Position numbers and translations under genes: made by a program. The notes under the pieces were generated by a model, which was given only the letters and a program-made list of their open reading frames with translations, was not told the origin of the DNA and ran no database searches. Below are positions 9,395-19,096 of a DNA stretch of 42,300 nucleotides, piece by piece (position 1 is the first letter of the stretch; the number at the start of each line of letters is the position of its first letter). The DNA lies in NCBI GenBank assembly GCA_027295475.1, contig JAPUKV010000057.1, positions 1 to 42,300 on the forward strand, given 5' to 3'. This DNA comes from Pseudomonadota bacterium (GTDB taxonomy: Bacteria; Pseudomonadota; Gammaproteobacteria; Woeseiales; Woeseiaceae).

Positions 9395-11169
9395 GCCTGC
9401 TCGAAATCAACGGCCTCAGTATCAGTTATCCGGGATCAGCGGCAGTGCTCGATGGCTTGAGTTTCGCTATCGAGAAGGGAGAATCGCTGGGCCTGGTCGG
9501 GGCATCAGGTTCGGGCAAGACCCAGACCGCACTTGCGATTATGGGCTTGCTGCCCAAGAACGCCAGGGCAGCGGGAGGCGTTGTTTTCGATGGCAAGGAG
9601 CTGCTTGGCCGGCCGGAGCGAACGCTGAACCTGTACCGCACCAGGCGCATGGGCATCGTGTTCCAGGACCCGATGTCTGCGCTGAACCCGTATGTCCGGA
9701 TTGGCGATCAACTGAACAGGATATTGCTCGAGCATGGCCTGGCAAGCGACGATGAAGCAGACAGCCGCTCGCTGGAAATGCTGCGACTGGTTGGCTTGCC
9801 CGATGTGGAAAGGCAGTTCAGGTCATATCCGCATCAGCTGTCGGGCGGCATGCGGCAGCGCGTGATGATCGCTGCAGCATTGATCGGTAAACCGGACCTC
9901 CTGATCGCAGACGAACCGACGACGGCACTCGATGTCACGGTGCAGGCGCAGATTCTGGGTCTGCTGCGCGGGCTAAGGCAGGAGTTCAATACAGCGTTGC
10001 TGCTGATAACGCATGACCTGGGTGTCGTCGCCGGCAATTGTGAGCGGATGATTGTGCTCAAGGACGGCAAACTGGTCGAAGAGGGTATGACGCCAGAGAT
10101 CTTTGCGGAGCCCGTGCATCCGGTCACCAGGGCGATGCTCGCGGCAGCCAGGCGGTCAGACTTTCTGGCTCGTTCTCATGAGCGGACGCCAAACGATCAG
10201 ACCCCCGTGCTCGAAATTGAAGGCCTTGCCGTTAGTTACGCCGTTCCCGGCGAAAGGAGAAGCCGGAAGAGATTGTCCGCGGTGCGGCAGCTGGGCATGA
10301 CAATCGCGCCCGGTGAAACGGTTGCGCTCGTGGGTGAGTCCGGCTCCGGCAAAACCAGCCTGGCCCGCGCTATCGTCGGCTTGCTGCCCGTGCAGAGCGG
10401 TAAAATGGCGCTCCTTGGAAAACCGTTAACCGGCCGCGTCGAATCGAGGCCGAATGCGCTGCGTCGCGATGTACAAATGGTGTTTCAGGACCCGGCGGGA
10501 TCGTTGAACCCGGCGATGCGGGTCGACGACATAATTACCGAGCCGTTAACGGTTCATGAGCCGGACAAGATCAAATCTGACAAGGAAGAAATCGTCGCAG
10601 CGATGCTGCGAAGAGTCGGGCTAGACGATGCCCTGAGAAAACGATTTCCGCACGAGCTGTCCGGCGGACAGGCGCAACGCGTCGCGATCGCAAGAGCGCT
10701 TGTTCTGAAACCGAAAATTCTGATTTGTGACGAAGCCGTGGCGGCACTCGATGGCTCAGTTCGTCAGGACATACTCGAACTGCTTCGGGCCGAGCAGCAA
10801 CAATCGGGGCTGTCGTTGTTATTCATCACGCATGATCTGACGACGGTCAGGCAAATCAGCCATCGCGTACTGGTCATGTATCTCGGACGACTTTGCGAGC
10901 TGGCTGATACCGAGACCCTGTTCATGCGGCCGAAGCATCCGTACACCAAAGCGCTTCTCGATGCCGTACCGATTGCCGATCCGGCTATCGGCATTATTGT
11001 ATCGAGCGATCTCGGCGAAGCGCCGTCGATGTTGCAGCCACCATCCGGGTGTGCGTTTCATCCGCGCTGCCCGTATGCAATCTTGCGCTGTAGCGATGAT
11101 TTGCCTGAGCTGCAGCATTTCAAGAAAAGCAGCGCGGCCTGCCATCGGGCTGCTGAGCTGGCTCTGTAG
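9391..11169 (+). CDS. Fused OppD-OppF double ATPase (YejF-like)
   Basis: 592 residues containing two complete ABC ATPase domains in one chain. The first has Walker A GASGSGKT, signature LSGGMRQR and Walker [13 protein letters not shown]. The second has Walker A GESGSGKT, signature LSGGQAQR and Walker [13 protein letters not shown], where the usual Pro-Thr after DE is Ala-Val. The C-terminus has the oligopeptide/dipeptide-transporter extension with the Cys-rich [15 protein letters not shown] pattern that can hold an iron-sulphur cluster in this family. A fusion of OppD and OppF is common and replaces two separate ATPase genes. It ends the operon begun at mnmG; its TAG lies inside the arm of the inverted repeat at 11168-11247. 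Confidence 0.93.
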   Translation: MSLLEINGLSISYPGSAAVLDGLSFAIEKGESLGLVGASGSGKTQTALAIMGLLPKNARAAGGVVFDGKELLGRPERTLNLYRTRRMGIVFQDPMSALNPYVRIGDQLNRILLEHGLASDDEADSRSLEMLRLVGLPDVERQFRSYPHQLSGGMRQRVMIAAALIGKPDLLIADEPTTALDVTVQAQILGLLRGLRQEFNTALLLITHDLGVVAGNCERMIVLKDGKLVEEGMTPEIFAEPVHPVTRAMLAAARRSDFLARSHERTPNDQTPVLEIEGLAVSYAVPGERRSRKRLSAVRQLGMTIAPGETVALVGESGSGKTSLARAIVGLLPVQSGKMALLGKPLTGRVESRPNALRRDVQMVFQDPAGSLNPAMRVDDIITEPLTVHEPDKIKSDKEEIVAAMLRRVGLDDALRKRFPHELSGGQAQRVAIARALVLKPKILICDEAVAALDGSVRQDILELLRAEQQQSGLSLLFITHDLTTVRQISHRVLVMYLGRLCELADTETLFMRPKHPYTKALLDAVPIADPAIGIIVSSDLGEAPSMLQPPSGCAFHPRCPYAILRCSDDLPELQHFKKSSAACHRAAELAL

Positions 11170-11247
11170 GAAAAAGGTGTCAGGTTTATTTTTCTAACTC
11201 GTGAATAATCCCGATGAATTGAAAAATAAACCTGACACCTTTTTCCT
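11168..11247. repeat. Perfect 26-bp inverted repeat between oppDF and the DUF945 gene
   Basis: The arms at 11168-11193 and 11222-11247 are exact reverse complements, separated by 28 bases. The core of each arm is GGTGTCAGGTTTATT. The left arm begins with the last two bases of the oppDF stop codon. The 3' end of the structure reads CCTTTTT, so it may act as a terminator for both convergent genes. The sequence type, and a weaker relative at 38422-38475, suggests a dispersed REP-like or small mobile repeat rather than an ordinary terminator. Confidence 0.75.
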
Positions 11248-11263
11248 GTGGGCTGACCCCTTT

Positions 11264-12589
11264 TCAAAAACCGGACAACGGAATGGGCAGGGGGGCGCCG
11301 TTCACAGTTAGCAGGCCCTTCGCGTACTGGGCCCGCATTTCATAGAAGTCGCCGTCCTTCTGTAAGAACCCCATAGCGACAAGCGCGCCGGCTTCCGGGC
11401 TCATCGCCTGCGCCATGTCGAAGAGTTCCACGGGCAGCCGGATATCGGCGGACGCGTCAAGCGCAAGCAAAAGAGCGGGCCAGGAAAACTCTGCAACCGG
11501 AGCAGAGGCCGGCAGGTCGAAGCGTAGTTTGGTGGTCACTTTACCGCTCGGCAGCGTGACGTCGAATCGGTCAATCCGTATCTCAAAGCCTGCGGCAAGG
11601 AAGTTCCGAAGATCGGCTTCGATAAGCGGATACAGGTCTTTAATGGCGGACTCCGGATCAGCGGAACCACGCGTATTTTGTAAGGCCTGTGCAATTCTGT
11701 GAAAAGAAACTGCATCGAGCCTGTTGAGAACGAGATCCATCGCGACGGCGATATTCTCGAAGTCCGGGATCCTGATGCCCGATATGTCGAGTTTCGAGGC
11801 GGCACTGAGCCGGTCACCGTCGATTTCACTGCTGGCGTTGAATGAGAGTTTGTTAAAGCCGGTTCCCTGGTCGTCGCTGTTTTCGATGTCGACCGGGCCC
11901 ACCTCAAGCTGAATGCTACCGGTGCCAAAGCCATACGGGCTTTTTTCCTGGCGCCCCTCGATCGTTATGCCGCCGAATTTGATGCGGGCGCGCTCGTCCA
12001 GGATCGACCAGGGCAAAACGTCGCCTTTTACAGAAACCGAGCCTCTTCCAGGATTCGTACGCACGGTGACATCGGCGCCTTGCCACTCAACCGTTTCGTC
12101 GTCGAAGCTTCTGGAGCCAGCCTCCAGAAGAAAGCGGAATGCTGTTTCGCCCGTCAATCCGACATCGCTGTATATTTTGCCGGGAATTTCGAACAGCTCA
12201 CCGTCGCCAGGGTCAAGCGTCATCGTCGAAACTGCACTGGCCAGGCCGGGTTTGAGCGAACCGGAAGCGCGCGACATGGAGGTGAGGGGGATCAGGCCAT
12301 GATCGATGTGAGTATCGATGATTAATGAGGGAACACGATCGTGCTCGTCTGCGTCGCTTTCAGGAACGGCGCCGACAGCGCCGTCACGAAGTTCGATGCG
12401 GTGCCGGCCTTCGGAGGTGAACCAGCCGCGGTCGAAGCTTTCGGTCGTGACAACAACGTCGTCGCTTTCACTGGCTACGAAGTCGAGATTCTCCGCTATG
12501 TTTTTCTCCGCCAGACGCCCGACAATGCCGGGCGAAACGAGGACGATCACAGCGAGTGTGATTAAAAATGCCACGAACCATCGATTCAC
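11264..12589 (-). CDS. DUF945 family protein (YdgA-like)
   Basis: 441 residues. A single N-terminal hydrophobic segment (AFLITLAVIVLVSPGIVG) acts as an anchor or signal. The following sequence has the DUF945 hallmark FDRGWFTSEGRHRIEL near residue 55. The rest is a soluble, beta-rich extracytoplasmic region. E. coli YdgA/YihF-type proteins have this architecture; their molecular role is not firmly known. The ATG at 12587-12589 is the natural start. It is a single gene, convergent with the Opp operon and divergent from the MBL-fold gene, so the interval 12590-12759 must hold two promoters; I see no strong consensus there. Confidence 0.82.
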   Translation of the reverse strand: MNRWFVAFLITLAVIVLVSPGIVGRLAEKNIAENLDFVASESDDVVVTTESFDRGWFTSEGRHRIELRDGAVGAVPESDADEHDRVPSLIIDTHIDHGLIPLTSMSRASGSLKPGLASAVSTMTLDPGDGELFEIPGKIYSDVGLTGETAFRFLLEAGSRSFDDETVEWQGADVTVRTNPGRGSVSVKGDVLPWSILDERARIKFGGITIEGRQEKSPYGFGTGSIQLEVGPVDIENSDDQGTGFNKLSFNASSEIDGDRLSAASKLDISGIRIPDFENIAVAMDLVLNRLDAVSFHRIAQALQNTRGSADPESAIKDLYPLIEADLRNFLAAGFEIRIDRFDVTLPSGKVTTKLRFDLPASAPVAEFSWPALLLALDASADIRLPVELFDMAQAMSPEAGALVAMGFLQKDGDFYEMRAQYAKGLLTVNGAPLPIPLSGF

Positions 12590-12759
12590 CCTAAATCTCC
12601 ATTTGCATCGATCGATCCCGACGATGCTAGCACGGCACCGGTGTGCGGGCCGGCGCTGGAATGGCGCCCTGGGCGGCCTGGAATTGCGCCCCTGCCGCCT
12701 GGAAGTTAGTGAGTTCTGCTATTACCATAGCGCGCCTCCCTTTTCCCGGACAAAAACTG

Positions 12760-13728
12760 GTGACCAGACCTAATCAAGGTGCCTGCATAACCGAGCTTGA
12801 AAACGGCGTAGCGGCAATAGACACCGACTACTTGCGGCCGTTATTCGATGCCAGCCACCTCATAATGCAGGGTGATCACGCCGCTTTTGTCGACACCGGC
12901 GTCAATCACAGCGTGGCACTGTTGCTCGACGCGCTGGCCCGTAAGGACATCGATGCAGCAGCGGTCCAGTACGTATTTCTAACGCATGTGCACCTTGATC
13001 ATGCGGGCGGGGCCGGGGCGTTGATGCAACACCTTCCAAACGCGAAAGCCGTCATTCACCCGCGTGGCGCAGCGCATATGATTGACCCGTCGAAGCTCAT
13101 TCAGAGTGCCAAGGCCGTGTTTGGTGCGGAGCACTTCGATAAGGCATATGGGGATCCTGTGCCAATCGAGGCGCAGCGAATAATCGTCGTCGACGATGAA
13201 CAAACGATCCTTTTAGGAGACCGGCCCCTGCAGTGCATTTTCACTGAAGGTCATGCGCGGCATCATTACTGCCTGTCGGACCCGGCATCGAAAGGCGTGT
13301 TTACAGGCGACAGCTTCGGCTTGTCCTATCGGGAGCTGGATACTGCGGCCGGCGAATTTATTTATCCGACCACGACACCGATTCATTTCGATCCACCCGA
13401 GGCGCACAAGGCAATTGACCGGATAATGGGCCTGCAGCCGGAGCAGCTGTACCTGACGCATTACAGCCGCGTGACTGACCTTGCCCGCCTCGCGGATGAC
13501 ATGCACAGACGAATAGACGACTTCGTTGCGATTGCGAGAGAGCACGCAAGCGACAGCAATCGAACCGAGGCGATACAGACAGCCATGTTTTCGTATCTTG
13601 CCACCTGCCTTGAGACGCATGGCGCCGAACTGGATAAGGACCGGCTGCATGCAATCCTCGACATGGATATTGAGATCAACACGATGGGCATCGAGTACTG
13701 GCTGGATAGGGTCGAGAGCGCTAAATAG
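12760..13728 (+). CDS. MBL-fold metallo-hydrolase
   Basis: About 322 residues. The metal motif THVHLDHAGG supplies His-x-His-x-Asp-His, with further ligands in EGHARHH and GDSFG and in LTHYSR, so a two-metal beta-lactamase-fold hydrolase is clear. The frame is open back to 12643, but the upstream residues look non-homologous. GTG at 12760, before TRPNQGACITELENG, is my best start and has only a weak purine-rich site; a start within the following few codons is possible. Homologues include lactonases, thioesterase-like and glyoxalase II-like enzymes; the substrate is not readable. It lies 22 bases before the acryloyl-CoA reductase gene, so an operon and perhaps a role with acyl-CoA compounds are inferred. 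Confidence 0.8.
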   Translation: MTRPNQGACITELENGVAAIDTDYLRPLFDASHLIMQGDHAAFVDTGVNHSVALLLDALARKDIDAAAVQYVFLTHVHLDHAGGAGALMQHLPNAKAVIHPRGAAHMIDPSKLIQSAKAVFGAEHFDKAYGDPVPIEAQRIIVVDDEQTILLGDRPLQCIFTEGHARHHYCLSDPASKGVFTGDSFGLSYRELDTAAGEFIYPTTTPIHFDPPEAHKAIDRIMGLQPEQLYLTHYSRVTDLARLADDMHRRIDDFVAIAREHASDSNRTEAIQTAMFSYLATCLETHGAELDKDRLHAILDMDIEINTMGIEYWLDRVESAK

Positions 13729-13750
13729 ACTGATAAGAAAAGGAACTGTT

Positions 13751-14740
13751 ATGGAAAGCTTTCGTGCTTTTCGAATCGACCAGGATAATGACAGGATCGT
13801 TGCTGGTTTTTGTGAGCTTAGCCTTGATGACCTGACCGCAGGAGAGGTCGTCATCAAAGTCAGCCACTCGACGATCAATTACAAGGATGCGCTGGCAGCG
13901 ACCGGTGCCGGCAAGATATTAAGAACGTACCCGCTCGTTGGCGGCATCGATCTCGCGGGAACCGTCGTTAGTTCCGAAGATGAACGCCTCGAACCCGGCA
14001 CGGTAGTGCTCGTTAATGGTTGCGGCCTGAGCGAAACGGTCGATGGCGGCTATGCGGAATACGCACGCGTAAAGAGCGATTCGGTCGTGCCCGTGCCGGC
14101 CGGGATGACTGCGGCACAGGCGATGCAGATTGGTACGGCAGGCTACACGGCGGCCCTTGCCATACAGCGCATGGAGCAAAACAACCAGCTTCCTGAGAAC
14201 GGGCCCATCGTTGTTACGGGAGCAACCGGCGGAGTCGGCAGCATTGCGGTCGATATGCTGGATAGTCGTGACTACGAAGTGGTCGCGCTTACCGGCAAAG
14301 CGGAACAGGCGGAGTATTTAAAGAGCATCGGTGCGCACGAGGTACTGTTGCGGGGCGAAGTCGATCTCGGCAAGAGGCCGATGGAGAAAGCACGGTGGGG
14401 TGGCGCGATTGACAATCTCGGCGGTGACGTACTGACCTGGTTGACACGCACTGTCAAATACGGGGGCAACATCGCGAGCATCGGCCTCGCAGCAAGCCCG
14501 GCGCTCAACACGACCGTATTGCCTTTCATTCTGCGTGCCGTCTGCCTGCTGGGCATCAATTCTGTCGATACGCCAAGGCATCTCAGGCTTCAGGTCTGGG
14601 AGAGGATTGGCGGTGATCTTCATCCCCGGCACCTGGATGAAATCAGCGGGCGCACGATTGAATTCGACGAACTGCCCGACGCATTTCAGGCTTACATCGA
14701 CGGCACGGTGACGGGACGCACCGTCGTCAAAATAGGCTAG
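13751..14740 (+). CDS. acuI: Acryloyl-CoA reductase, AcuI/YhdH family
   Basis: 329 residues of the zinc-independent medium-chain dehydrogenase/reductase superfamily. Family blocks include STINYKDALAATGAGKILR, the GGIDLAGTV segment, the NADPH-binding GATGGVGSIAVDML, and VMPFILR-like VLPFILRAVCLLGINSVDTP. E. coli YhdH and Rhodobacter AcuI reduce toxic acryloyl-CoA to propionyl-CoA with NADPH. The ATG at 13751 follows AAAAGGAAC and agrees with the family N-terminus; an upstream extension is spurious. Its position before prpBCD suggests that the propionyl-CoA it makes is fed into the methylcitrate cycle. A generic quinone-reductase role is the main alternative. Confidence 0.87.
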   Translation: MESFRAFRIDQDNDRIVAGFCELSLDDLTAGEVVIKVSHSTINYKDALAATGAGKILRTYPLVGGIDLAGTVVSSEDERLEPGTVVLVNGCGLSETVDGGYAEYARVKSDSVVPVPAGMTAAQAMQIGTAGYTAALAIQRMEQNNQLPENGPIVVTGATGGVGSIAVDMLDSRDYEVVALTGKAEQAEYLKSIGAHEVLLRGEVDLGKRPMEKARWGGAIDNLGGDVLTWLTRTVKYGGNIASIGLAASPALNTTVLPFILRAVCLLGINSVDTPRHLRLQVWERIGGDLHPRHLDEISGRTIEFDELPDAFQAYIDGTVTGRTVVKIG

Positions 14741-14839
14741 TTTTTAATGCCCGAAAAAATACCGGGTCGCGAAGCGGCGCCGGCATGGTGGTGCAGCACG
14801 GCGACCGGCCGCTGCAGCAGCAAACGAAGCCACACAATT

Positions 14840-14848
14840 TGTTAGAAT
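14840..14848 (+). promoter_or_regulatory. Possible extended -10 promoter for prpBCD
   Basis: TGTTAGAAT contains a TGn extension followed by TAGAAT, which is one base from the TATAAT consensus. No good -35 box is present at the usual distance, as can be the case for extended -10 promoters. It lies 112 bases before the prpB start, and the tandem repeats at 14874-14946 would fall in the leader RNA. This is a prediction from sequence only. Confidence 0.35.
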
Positions 14849-14873
14849 CGCCGCCCCCCCCGAAAGCTTAATC

Positions 14874-14946
14874 GGGACCAAATGTCCTGATCAGGACCAA
14901 TGTCCTGATAAGGACCAATGTTCTGATCAGGATCGAATTCCTGACG
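14874..14946. repeat. Four tandem 18-bp palindromic units in the prpB leader
   Basis: The units start at 14874 (19 bp), 14893, 14911 and 14929. The best unit reads AGGACCAATGTCCTGAT, in which AGGAC and GTCCT form a dyad around CAAT. The last unit is degenerate. Junctions also form a perfect 14-bp palindrome (GTCCTGATCAGGAC at 14885-14898). The array ends 14 bases before the prpB ATG, next to its ribosome binding site (GCGAGG). It could be a set of operator sites or, if transcribed, a run of small RNA hairpins controlling prpB translation. Confidence 0.8.
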
Positions 14947-14960
14947 AGCGAGGAATTGCG

Positions 14961-15854
14961 ATGAGCGCAGGCGCAAGGCTGTGGCAGGCCCTGGAAGACG
15001 AGCGACCACTTCAGGTCGTCGGCACGATCAATGCCTATAGCGCATTGCAGGCAGAACGCGCCGGCTTCAAAGCGATTTATTTGTCCGGCGCCGGTGTGGC
15101 CAATGCCTCGTTCGGCCTGCCCGACCTGGCAATGACGACCCTGACCGATGTTTGCGGGGACATTCGGCGGATCTGTTATGCCACCGATGTGCCGCTGCTG
15201 GTGGACGCGGACACCGGCTGGGGCGGTGCGTTCATGATCGGGCGGACGGTACGCGAAATGACTCGGGCCGGTGCTGGCGGTTGCCATATCGAAGACCAGG
15301 TTGCCGCAAAGCGCTGCGGCCATCGTCCCGGCAAGGCGCTCGTCGAAACAGCGGAGATGATGGACAGGATCAAGGCAGCCGTCGACGGCCGGACTGACCC
15401 GAAATTTGTGATCATGGCCCGCACAGATGCCCATGCAGTGGAGGGGCAGCAGGCTGCGCTGGACCGGGCGGCAGGCTATGTCGAAGCCGGCGCGGACATG
15501 ATCTTCGCCGAGGCCCTGACGACGGTGGAGGAGTACCGGCAATTCACGTCAGTAATCGATGTTCCCGTGCTGGCAAACCTCACGGAATTCGGCAAGACGC
15601 CGCTGTTCACGACGGAGGAAATGGCGGAGGCTGGCGTGCGACTGACGCTGTACCCGTTATCGGCTTTCCGGGCGATGTCGGCGGCGGCCGAGAATGTTTA
15701 CCAAACGCTGCGTAAGGACGGGACCCAGAAGGCGGTCATCGAGACGATGCAAACCCGGTCCGCGCTATACGACGTGCTCGGCTATCATGAATACGAACAA
15801 AAACTGGACGAATTGTTTGCGGACGGGGGGCTAACCGACAAGTCGGACGATTAG
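14961..15854 (+). CDS. prpB: 2-methylisocitrate lyase
   Basis: 297 residues of the isocitrate lyase / PEP mutase superfamily. The catalytic motif KRCGH is at about 117-121 (Cys119), and the magnesium-binding region VDADTGWGG starts near residue 81. The [11 protein letters not shown] block distinguishes PrpB from isocitrate lyase. It splits 2-methylisocitrate into pyruvate and succinate in the cytoplasm, the last step of the methylcitrate cycle. The ATG at 14961 follows AGCGAGG. It heads prpBCD. No PrpR-type regulator gene is present nearby, so control may rest on the repeats just upstream. Confidence 0.95.
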   Translation: MSAGARLWQALEDERPLQVVGTINAYSALQAERAGFKAIYLSGAGVANASFGLPDLAMTTLTDVCGDIRRICYATDVPLLVDADTGWGGAFMIGRTVREMTRAGAGGCHIEDQVAAKRCGHRPGKALVETAEMMDRIKAAVDGRTDPKFVIMARTDAHAVEGQQAALDRAAGYVEAGADMIFAEALTTVEEYRQFTSVIDVPVLANLTEFGKTPLFTTEEMAEAGVRLTLYPLSAFRAMSAAAENVYQTLRKDGTQKAVIETMQTRSALYDVLGYHEYEQKLDELFADGGLTDKSDD

Positions 15855-15876
15855 CCTGATTACACCGGAGAAAAAA

Positions 15877-17001
15877 GTGGCAGGAAACGAAAAAACAGGT
15901 GGGCTGGCGGGCGTATCCGCGGGAGAAACCGCGCTGTGCACGGTGGGCAAGGAAGGCGCAGGACTGACGTATCGTGGCTACGACATCTACGATCTGGTTG
16001 ATAACGCAAGCTTCGAGGAGGTTGCCTACCTCCTGCTGTACGGAAAATTGCCGAGCAGGGCGGAACTCGACGCATACGTTGCAAAACTCAAGACCATGCG
16101 CGGCCTGCCCGATCAGGTGCAGCAGGTGCTCGAGATGATTCCGGCGGACAGTCACCCGATGGACGTTCTGCGAAGTGGCGTTTCAATTCTTGGCAACATC
16201 GAGCCCGAAGGCGATTTCGAAAACCAGCATCACGTCGCCGACCGGTTGCTCGCCTGTCTGCCCTCGATGTTGCTTTACTGGCGCCGTTTTCATACCGATG
16301 GCAAGCGCACCGATGTCGAAACCGATGATGACAGCGTAGCCGGCCACTTCCTTAACATGCTGCATGACAAAGCGCCGAGCGAGCTTCACCGCAAATCTCT
16401 CGACACGACACTGATTCTTTATGCAGAGCATGAGTTCAACGCGTCGACATTTGCGGCGAGAGTGATTACCGGCACCCTAACGGATTTTCATTCGGCAGTA
16501 ACCGGCGCCATCGGCGCATTGCGTGGCCCATTGCACGGCGGCGCCAACGAAGCAGCCATGGAACTCATTCAGAAGTTCTCCTCGCCCGAGGAAGCGACCG
16601 GAGGCGTACTGGGCATGCTCGCCGCCAAGAAAAAAATCATGGGCTTCGGTCACCGGGTTTATACAACCTCGGACCCGCGCAATTCGGTCAACAAGAAAAT
16701 GTCGAAGGCACTTTCGGATGAGGCTGGCGACACGCAACTTTATGTTGTATCGGAGGCGATCGAAAAAGTGATGTGGGATGAGAAAAAGCTGTTCGCTAAC
16801 GCAGATTTCTTTACGGCAAGCCTCTATCATTTCCTGGGCATACCGACCCATCTGTTCACGCCCATCTTCGTCTGCTCTCGCATTACGGGCTGGGCTGCAC
16901 ACATCATGGAACAACGTGCGGACAACCAACTGATCCGGCCAGCAGCAGATTATATCGGGCCCGGTCTTCAGACCTGGGTGCCGATAGACGAACGGAAATA
17001 A
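15877..17001 (+). CDS. prpC: 2-methylcitrate synthase
   Basis: 374 residues of the citrate synthase family in the short form typical of PrpC. The N-terminus reads [15 protein letters not shown] followed by [10 protein letters not shown]. Catalytic regions are [10 protein letters not shown], containing the active-site His, and [14 protein letters not shown]. It condenses propionyl-CoA with oxaloacetate. The start is GTG at 15877, preceded by GGAG at a good distance. It lies 22 bases after prpB and 4 bases before prpD. Acetyl-CoA-using citrate synthase is a less likely alternative because of the operon context. Confidence 0.94.
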   Translation: MAGNEKTGGLAGVSAGETALCTVGKEGAGLTYRGYDIYDLVDNASFEEVAYLLLYGKLPSRAELDAYVAKLKTMRGLPDQVQQVLEMIPADSHPMDVLRSGVSILGNIEPEGDFENQHHVADRLLACLPSMLLYWRRFHTDGKRTDVETDDDSVAGHFLNMLHDKAPSELHRKSLDTTLILYAEHEFNASTFAARVITGTLTDFHSAVTGAIGALRGPLHGGANEAAMELIQKFSSPEEATGGVLGMLAAKKKIMGFGHRVYTTSDPRNSVNKKMSKALSDEAGDTQLYVVSEAIEKVMWDEKKLFANADFFTASLYHFLGIPTHLFTPIFVCSRITGWAAHIMEQRADNQLIRPAADYIGPGLQTWVPIDERK

Positions 17002-17005
17002 CACG

Positions 17006-18454
17006 ATGTCGGGAGGAGCTAGTCGATCGGCCAGGCGCGCCGAGCCGGATCGGCTTCTCGTCGATATTGCCGAGTACGTTTGCGAGACAGATATCGACAG
17101 CAAGCTTGCTTTCGAGACGGCGCATTACTGCCTGTTGGACACATTGGCCTGCGGCTTTCAGGCACTCGATTACCCGGCATGCACCAGGCTCCTCGGTCCC
17201 GTCGTGCCGGGCGCGACGCTGGCAGGCGGTGCGCGTGTGCCGGGAACGTCATACGAGCTCGAGCCAGTGGCCGCCGCTTTCAACATAGGGGCGATGGTTC
17301 GGTGGCTGGACTTCAATGACACCTGGCTGGCTGCCGAATGGGGCCACCCCTCGGACAACCTGGGCGGCATCCTGGCTGTCGCCGATTATCTGAGCAGGCG
17401 AAACCGCGCCGAGGGCAATGCGCCTTTTATCATGCGGGATGTTCTGACTGCGATGATAAAGGCGCATGAAATCCAGGGTGTACTGGCGCTGGAGAACAGC
17501 TTCAACCGCGTCGGGCTCGACCACGTGTTACTCGTGCGTGTCGCGTCGACCGCTGTCGTGACACGGATGCTGGGCGGCGAGCGAGAGCAGGTGATAAATG
17601 CCATCTCCAATGCCTGGATCGATGGCGGCGCACTTCGTACGTACAGGCACGCGCCGAACACGGGCTCGCGCAAGAGTTGGGCGGCCGGTGATGCCACGAG
17701 CCGCGCGGTGCGCCTGGCGTTGATCGCGATGAGCGGCGAAATGGGTTATCCGTCAGCGCTAAGCGCAAAGACCTGGGGCTTTTTCGACGTGCTCTTCGGC
17801 GGCAAACCGTTCACTTTTCCGCAGGGCTTCGGCAGTTATGTGATGGAGAACATATTGTTCAAGATCTCGTACCCGGCGGAGTTTCATGCGCAGACTGCAG
17901 TCGAGGCAGCCATGGTGCTGCACGAGGCGGTCAAAGACCGGCTCGACGATATAGAAAAAATCCTTATCGAAACCCAGGAAGCCGGCGTACGAATCATCGA
18001 CAAGACCGGGCCACTCGACAATCCTGCCGACAGGGATCATTGCATTCAATACATGACGGCCGTGCCGATGATTTTCGGCCGACTGAGTGCGGCTGACTAT
18101 GAAGATGACATAGCAAGCGATCCTCGCATCGATACGCTTCGCGATAAGATGGAAGTCACGGAAAACGAGGGCTTTACCAAAGACTATTTCGATGCCGAGA
18201 AGCGCTACATCGGTAATGCATTACAGGTGTTCTTCAAAGACGGCTCGAGTACCGAGCGTGTCAGTATTGATTTTCCGATCGGTCACCGTCAGCGCCGGAC
18301 AGAAGGCATGCCGGTGCTGATTCGCAAGTTCGAAACGAGCATATCGCCAAAGCTGAAATCGGGGCAGTGGAAAGTGCTGAAGGCACTTTGTGCAGATCCG
18401 GAAAAACTCGCCGCAACCACGGTCGATGATTTTATGGCTCTGCTCGTTGTGTGA
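17006..18454 (+). CDS. prpD: 2-methylcitrate dehydratase (PrpD)
   Basis: 482 residues of the MmgE/PrpD family, the usual length. Characteristic stretches are [48 protein letters not shown], and [15 protein letters not shown]. It dehydrates 2-methylcitrate to 2-methyl-cis-aconitate. No AcnD/PrpF pair is present, so rehydration to methylisocitrate would need a standard aconitase elsewhere on the chromosome. The ATG at 17006 follows a GA-rich stretch four bases after prpC. The unrelated gene rsmG begins only three bases after its stop. Confidence 0.95.
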   Translation: MSGGASRSARRAEPDRLLVDIAEYVCETDIDSKLAFETAHYCLLDTLACGFQALDYPACTRLLGPVVPGATLAGGARVPGTSYELEPVAAAFNIGAMVRWLDFNDTWLAAEWGHPSDNLGGILAVADYLSRRNRAEGNAPFIMRDVLTAMIKAHEIQGVLALENSFNRVGLDHVLLVRVASTAVVTRMLGGEREQVINAISNAWIDGGALRTYRHAPNTGSRKSWAAGDATSRAVRLALIAMSGEMGYPSALSAKTWGFFDVLFGGKPFTFPQGFGSYVMENILFKISYPAEFHAQTAVEAAMVLHEAVKDRLDDIEKILIETQEAGVRIIDKTGPLDNPADRDHCIQYMTAVPMIFGRLSAADYEDDIASDPRIDTLRDKMEVTENEGFTKDYFDAEKRYIGNALQVFFKDGSSTERVSIDFPIGHRQRRTEGMPVLIRKFETSISPKLKSGQWKVLKALCADPEKLAATTVDDFMALLVV

Positions 18455-18457
18455 TAA

Positions 18458-19096
18458 GTGGACCAGGCACAATTCATTGATCAGATTACGAGCGGCATCG
18501 AGGCGCTCGGGCAGGAGCTTTCGCCGGAACGCGTGCAAAAGTGCGCGCAGCTGCTTTGCGAGCTCGATCGCTGGGGTGCCCGCATGAACCTGACGGCGAT
18601 TCGCAAACCGGCTGAGATGATCAGCAGCCATGTGCTCGACAGCCTTGCGATGCGGCCACTGATCTCCGGCAAGACCCTGATCGACATTGGAACAGGCGCC
18701 GGTTTTCCGGGCTTGCCCATCGCAATTTCGGAGACCAGACTGGCCGTAGAGCTTCTGGACAGCAACGCAAGGAAAATTGCCTTCGTGCAGCATATGATAG
18801 GCGAGCTTGAGATTTCCAACGCGACTGCAGTCAGATCACGCGCCGAGAACTATGCACCCGGCAAGCGCTTTGATACCGTGATCGCAAGAGCGTTGGTACC
18901 ATTACCGCAATTGCTGGAGATTGCCGGCGATCTGGTGGGAGAAGAAGGCGTTATGCTGGCACAGAAAGGCCGGTATCCGGCCGAGGAACTGAAAGATATA
19001 CCCGATGTGTGGACATACAAGGTGACCGAACTGGCGGTACCGGGCCTGCAAGCGCGCCATGTTGTCGCCCTTAAACGCAGGGATCCTGACGCATGA
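18458..19096 (+). CDS. rsmG: RsmG (GidB), 16S rRNA m7G527 methyltransferase
   Basis: 212 residues against 207 in E. coli. The SAM-binding motif LIDIGTGAGFPGLP begins near residue 74. RWGARMNLTAIRKP and VIARALVPLPQLL are further family blocks. It methylates G527 in the 530 loop of 16S rRNA; loss in other bacteria gives low-level streptomycin resistance. The start is GTG at 18458, only three bases after prpD, without a separate promoter region. The stop overlaps parA by four bases (ATGA). In most relatives rsmG directly follows mnmG; here about 12.5 kb of other genes lie between. Confidence 0.95.
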   Translation: MDQAQFIDQITSGIEALGQELSPERVQKCAQLLCELDRWGARMNLTAIRKPAEMISSHVLDSLAMRPLISGKTLIDIGTGAGFPGLPIAISETRLAVELLDSNARKIAFVQHMIGELEISNATAVRSRAENYAPGKRFDTVIARALVPLPQLLEIAGDLVGEEGVMLAQKGRYPAEELKDIPDVWTYKVTELAVPGLQARHVVALKRRDPDA

